Shown one piece after another: positions 58,101 through 64,000 of a stretch of DNA of 64,000 nt. The stretch covers positions 4,039,164-4,103,163 of the forward strand of contig NC_051088.1 of assembly GCF_901709675.1 (NCBI RefSeq). The letters run 5' to 3'. Source of the DNA: Syngnathus acus. Lineage: Eukaryota; Chordata; Actinopteri; Syngnathiformes; Syngnathidae. Position 1 is the stretch's first letter. Every line of letters begins with the position of its first letter. Position numbers and translations under genes: made by a program. Under the pieces are notes generated by a model. It was not told the origin of the DNA. It made no database searches and was given only the letters and a program-made list of their open reading frames with translations.

Positions 58101-61100
58101 TAAGGTTATATGGAAAGCCACATACGGTAGCCTTGACTAAGTATGGTAGAACGACTGACTCAAACAATCCATGTGACTGGAAGAAACAGGATTGGATCCA
58201 TTAAGTAGAGGCGGGAGGCATCTGGTGGATCAAACAATTTTTGAGGCAAAGGGAGGATGTATTGTACTTTTGTTGATAAGACGTTTATACCAAGCACTTT
58301 GAGGTCATAACGTTTCCATAGCTTATTAAAAAAAGGACATAGTAAAAAATTCTTAAGATCTTTCATATTTTGGGGAGCTTGGATTTATGTGCGTCAGCCC
58401 CACCCCCAAAAAATGAAAAAAAAAACAGGCTAGACAAGCTTATGCTGTCCATAAATGATAATGACATCCTTTCACGCCAAAGACAGACAGCAGAACAATG
58501 AAGATGAGATCCTGTTCCAATCAGGACCCCCCCCCCACCCCCCCGAAGGCTAAGTAGAGAGTGACGATATCGCACGACATCTTGCTTGGCCTGCATGTGT
58601 GATGCGGATCTGTTTCAAATTAATGTGAAAAAGAAAAGCGATAAATCCCATCTGGGTCACTCTGAGTATCTCTTCAGTGCCCGCTGAAAGACATTTGACT
58701 GGATCTCCTCCTACCTCTCCCAATGTGACACAACACCTTGTGACTGGGACATTTCGGTATGCATGCTGTGCAAGAGGTCAAGGACATGACAGACTTGTTC
58801 TACACGTGAATGGAGTCTGGTGGAGTTCTTTAGGTGTGTGTGTTTCTGTTGGGGGGGTATGTCTGTATCACTTGTATACCAACATTGGCGGAGCTTCTTT
58901 TTTTTTTTTTAAATGTACCCTAACAATTCTTCAGAAAACACATTAAGATGTATTGTATGTTCCTATTGAATATGGGTGGAAATGTTGAAAAATATTCCTC
59001 TAAATATCAGAAAATACCCAAAAAGTATCTGGCCTGGCACATGTCACGGGGGGTTGTGCCCTTGTGGCTTGCCTTTTAGTGCCGCCAGTGTATACAAGTA
59101 AAGTTAATGAGAGCCATCTGGCCTACAAACAAATTCTTAAATTTTTGGTTTGCTGGTGTCACAAACGTTATAATGTTTATTTTTCTAAACAGACCATCAT
59201 ATTAAACTATGACTGAAGTGGAATGAATGAAATGTACTGTAAAATGGACTCACATGACGATAATATTGACAGTACATGTGTATATTGTACAAATTATTAA
59301 GTTATGCGCCAATTATGGCTTGCCCATTCACATTTGGGAACTTCAATTTGTAAATTTGTCAGGTGGCCGCATATCGTAGTAGGTTTACCCTTCTTGTATC
59401 CACCTTTTGTAGCTCGGCTGTTACACGCACACGCACGTACGCGTGCATACACATGTGGTCTTTATGGGCTAGCTAATGGAGCTATGCTCTTCCTGCCTCT
59501 GTGATGTGGTTTACTGTTGTTTGATGTGCTCAGGAATCCAGCATAGGAGAGCACTCCAGCCCGATCTTATCACGTAAAAGCCCTTGCAATGGTAGAAGAC
59601 ACTCAACGTGCTTTTTTTTTTTTTTAACTTAATAGAAATCAGTGTGCATGTAAGGTTGTGTGTTTGTGAGAGCCTGTGTGTGCGTGTGCACATGTGTGCA
59701 CCATTTCTTCTAATTCAATCAAGTGTAACCCAAAGCCAAATACACACATTTGATTTTTGTAAATGCTGAACTCGGAGACCTGTGTATAGAATAAGGCAGT
59801 GAGTGCCAGGGAGTGTTGTGTTGTAATTCAATACATTTTGTCAAATTCAGTGAATATCTGCACTCAACACGCATCTGTGTGCGCACCGAGCGGGTTGGGG
59901 GGGCGGGGTGTATTCCTTCATAGCTTTGTAACAAATAGACAAAGTGGCTCGGATAAAGCCACACTACTATTTTGACAACCTTTGAGACATACTTGCAGCC
60001 TAAAATTGCCACAGGACAATAAATGGAAATAATGTGTGGCTTCACATCCCAGGATAGATTGTTTGGCAGAATCCCACAAATTCAATTTGCTGCTTCACTA
60101 GAACCATAAGACCAAACTTTTGAGGTTTTTCCAGTATAATATCAATTGTAAGCTCTAACCAGTGGCGTGCAAAGCATGCTACATGCCTGGAGTGACAAAA
60201 CAATTTTGATGCCCCAGAATTATTATCATATATTTTTAAACGTTTTATTATGAAGTAATGGAGTTACACAAAAGTTTTGCACAAATGTTGTCCATTGTTT
60301 TCCAAAATACAAGCAGATGTTTGCACAAATCTTATTTTGATTTAACACAAAGGTAATCTGTCTTCTTTCATGAACTTTTTTTTTCTTACTGCCTTAAGTG
60401 TTTGTAGGAGATGGCAACCTTATTCAGCACACAGTCTGGGTTTTTTTTCATCTACAGCCAGGATGCCAAGCTATTGTCTCTTCTCACACTGTTTGGAACC
60501 ATATTCGTCTCTGGAGGACATCCGTCTTATTTTCCAAGTGGTGACCAGTCCTTTTTCTCCACACATGAAGGCCACCTCTGTCTTACTGATGCATTTTTTA
60601 GAACGAAACCATTTGCTTCAAATAAATGTTTTGTTCCTTTCCCGTGTGATTTTATTTTCTTGTAACATAATTTTTTTTTTCTCATGGTAAAAACTGGCAC
60701 TGGCATGCAAAACAAACTCATTTGGCGCTTGCTTTGTGTGCACATAAACACGTTTAATGCACATCAGAACAAATCCGTATACTTGCTCAGGCTGTTTCCT
60801 GTCACTGTCGAGAAGTGCGTGATGATAATTACAGTTTGGATCCGCATCCATAAATTAACCAAATCAGACACACGTTCGAAATCCAAAAAGAGCCAGCGGC
60901 TGCTGCTGAGTGGGTGGCAGTCCGCTCCGCCATTCTTCTCAATTAAAACCTCATGGGAAGGTGCAACGACATGTACTGTATCGTCATAGTAACCGTGTTT
61001 TGAAAGCAGGTTCCATGGTAACATATTTAGAAAACATACACATTTGGGTCACCATATAAAAGAATCTCGATGGCACTTGGTCAAGGACAAAACTCATTCC

Positions 61101-61980
61101 AGCATCTGATTCATCTTCCAATGAATCCAAACCAAATTGACCACTTTCAAAGAAAAGCCGCCGCGCTTTTCACCTCTCACACCTTTATTGTGCATCTCAA
61201 AACTAGATACATTAGCCTGGAAATGATTAAATAACACCTTTACTCTAACAACAAAGTAAGAATGTTAGATGTTAATTAGAGGTTTTTTTTAATAAGTATT
61301 CAGAGAAAAACACGCTCAAGGATAGACAAACCCGAAATCAGGTGTGTGCATGTGTGTTTGTGTGTGGATACAAACCGCAGCGTGTGAATATGTGCCAGTA
61401 AGCTCTACTCGCTCACTATGCCTGGGTAGAGAAACATTTTATTCACCCATTATGGTAAACCGAGCTGGCATTTCTCGAAGCCACCATTTTAAATTGCTGC
61501 TTTACAACTCAGCACATTCTACGACATTACACACCCAGCTGTGCCAAAGTCTCTCGTTGGCATCCATGATGTAACTCGCTCATCGTGCATACATTCAGCG
61601 ATTTTCAAATCAGATTTAAAAAGCCACTAGTGGGCATTCACTTAAGAGGCCCTCTTCCTGTGACCCCCCTTTTTTCTAAACTGACTCCCAACTTCCTTCT
61701 CCTAATTCCATCAGTGACCTCGAGGGCTGGACTGCAGTTTAGGAGGCCATCACTGGTCACCTCTGGGTGCTGTGTCCTGGGCTGGTTCTTTATGGCTGCG
61801 GGGCCTCGCTGCCTAATCAATTGCGCACTCATGTGCACACACAAACACGAGGCTTTCAGTCAATTAGCCTGGAGATTTACACAACCGTGCAAACCTGGGG
61901 GTGTTAGTCTCCCAAAAAGCCAATCTGATTAAGCCGACTGAAGACTTGTACACCAGCCAAATAACACTAATTAGCTAGTT

Positions 61981-61982
<2 letters not shown>

Positions 61983-62061
<79 letters not shown>
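61983..62061. repeat. (GT)n microsatellite, about 39 units
   Basis: Long pure GT run, the longest perfect dinucleotide repeat in the window. Confidence 0.97.
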
Positions 62062-62062
<1 letters not shown>

Positions 62063-64000
62063 CTTTGCGAGGGACACTAATTAGCGGGGCTAGTGTGCCT
62101 ACTTCTCAACTTCCTCAGGACCATTTCCTGGGATAGTAATTATTAGGTACGTGTGATAAATTCCAGGCCTTCTTCGAGCCTTCAAGAGATAGATCAGTGG
62201 AGTGAGAGAGTGCCAAACAAAGACGAAAGCATTCAACAGCAAAAGTCAGTGTGAAGTCGTAAAATAAAAGAGGCGATTCTACGCAAAATCTACTTGATTC
62301 TCTTTAGTTCCCAAATATCAGCTTTGATGTGTCACCCACGCAACAACTCTGCACCCTATTATGGAAATGTTTCTTCAGATGTCGAACCGTGCATCCTTTT
62401 GATTTCAATATTGCGCAATCATTCCAAATGATTAAGTTATAGAGGCCGCATGCATTTCAAACAACATACTTCGCACTTTGCAGGACTAGTACACGTCAGG
62501 AAAGCAGAAAAACAGGAATAGGAATTTGGGTGGGGGTCCTCCATTTATGACCTCTGCCCCTAAAGCAATTCAGTGACGTAGACGATTCATTACACGTGAC
62601 AATGACGTCTTCAGTGACGTCTCCATTAAATGTAATCGAAAAGTGACGGCAAAAAAAGTTGGATCAATTAGTCCCAAATGAAAACCCAGGTACCACCTGC
62701 CCGCCGGCCACCACTATATAAACTTTACATCAGCTGTTAGTCTAATAAATGTGTTCAGTATTCATACATGTTATATTGTTTCCAAAGACTTAGCCGCTGG
62801 ATATATTCTTATTTCAATCCACCCCCCCACCTTAAGTTCTCTTTTCATTTATCTCTAAAATTCCTGTGGTGATCTGGCCCCCCACTGACCAAATGGAGGA
62901 GGCAGCAAAGTAGGCCGGCCCTGACATAACAACACACCTAGCGAGCCGACACACATGTCGAAGGTAAACACGGGTGTCAGAGGGCACGGGAGCACAGACA
63001 GACATGATGAATGGCCTCGAGTTCCCACGAGGCGACACGCACACAAACCTGCTCAGGAAGAGGAAGGTGATGTGCGGTCAGCTCCACCTCATCACTGCAG
63101 CACAGAGAATCCCTTTCAGTCACCTTGGACGTCTCATCGTTGCCTTAACACAACAATCGCACTTGAACACCGTACTTGTGCGCGCCTCAATCACTACGTG
63201 TCCGTCTCTGCGCTGGCACAAACCGTCGACTGTGCATGTTCTTGTCTGTGTACTGTAAGCACGTTTAGGCAAGTAGAAGTGATTCAAAATCACAAATGGG
63301 AACACAATGCTGAGTAAATGTTGAAAATGTGCACTGTTTCCATGATTTCATTGCGTACTTGAGAGTGTCTGGGCCCTTCAGACAGATCAGTAAGCAGGGA
63401 CATGACCTTGCCTCTACAGCCGGACTCTCGAGTGTTTTGGCACCGTAACCATGGCGATGGCTCTACGGAGACAGGATGTCTACATCGGGGATTTGAAAGT
63501 CATAACGTCGCTGTTGCTCTAAGCTTCATTATGCCACGGGTTGCTCTCACTTGCCAACAATAGGTCAAAGCAGCGCACTTGTTGGATGGAGAAAGGAGTG
63601 AACATCAAATGTGACATTGGTATTTGGGGAAATTTATACTTGGCTTAAGACAGATATGTCACTTTTTTTTAATGTCCTACTGACATTAAAGGGACAGAGT
63701 GTAGCATTTTTTTATGTTCTTTTTTTTTAAACTATTTAAAAAAAATATGGCAAAAGAATTTCTACCACATAAAAATAAAAATAAAATACAAATATTTATT
63801 TATGTTAAACAGTTAATTTAAAAAATAACCCAAAACATTTTCTACCACATACAAATACATTTTGAAAAAAATAAAAATCATAGGTCTGATAATCATGGGT
63901 AGGGCCTCACCCTATAGGAAGCTGACATTTTTCGCTATACGGATACACGAAGGAAACAAACTTAAGTCAGACTACAGCAAGTGTAAAAAATGCAACTCAC

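Larger units (their letters stand above)
47641..64000 (-). other. erc2: Upstream erc2 intron (probable, extends beyond window)
   Basis: The next upstream ERC segment should encode a block like QLEEILEMK. I searched the minus strand for it by eye and did not find it, so the 16 kb appears intronic, as expected for a gene with very long introns. It contains simple repeats, SINE/LINE-like debris near 48.3-48.56 kb and a 197-codon frame on the plus strand at 56489-57082 of doubtful meaning. Confidence 0.55.

Overview
The window is vertebrate nuclear DNA, almost certainly from a teleost fish. Two recognisable genes have canonical GT-AG introns. The repeats are of kinds familiar from fish: a Rex3 retrotransposon, tRNA-derived SINEs, a non-autonomous hAT element, small inverted-repeat elements and many CA/GT and tetranucleotide microsatellites. 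There is no operon structure, CRISPR array or prokaryotic feature. Most long open frames are chance frames or lie inside transposons.

Region 1 (about 1.5-10.1 kb, minus strand) holds a complete wnt5a gene. Four coding exons (8142-8284, 6240-6487, 4420-4712, 2851-3309) join in frame to 380 codons plus stop, after a 5'-UTR exon whose donor is at 9951/9952. The expected landmarks sit at the positions I recall for mammalian WNT5A: Ser244 as the lipid-modified serine and Asn114, Asn120, Asn312 and Asn326 as N-glycan sites. The last intron carries a 0.66 kb element with long inverted ends.

Region 2 (about 10.1-39.5 kb) is intergenic: a GC-rich upstream flank of wnt5a, then mostly unique AT-rich DNA with mobile elements. 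The best defined are a 1,043 bp hAT-type element with an 8 bp target duplication (19385-20427) and a full-length 3.28 kb Rex3 element with an 11 bp target duplication (31545-34821, minus). A SINE nested in an older inverted-repeat element lies at 37.6-38.5 kb.

Region 3 (about 39.5-64 kb, minus strand) is the 3' end of erc2 (CAST/ELKS2, a presynaptic active-zone protein). Visible are a coiled-coil exon (47493-47640), a His/Pro-rich exon (44084-44248), a tiny 9-codon exon encoding the RIM-binding GIWA terminus (41916-41942), and a probable 3'-UTR terminal exon (39.49-40.22 kb). The remaining 16 kb to the window end shows no further erc2 exon and is probably one long intron.

Head-to-tail wnt5a/erc2, with no FBXL14-like gene between them, matches the WNT5A-ERC2 neighbourhood rather than the WNT5B-ERC1 one. 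I did not find a novel biological system. The most useful new observations are the erc2 terminal exons and the precise transposon boundaries.
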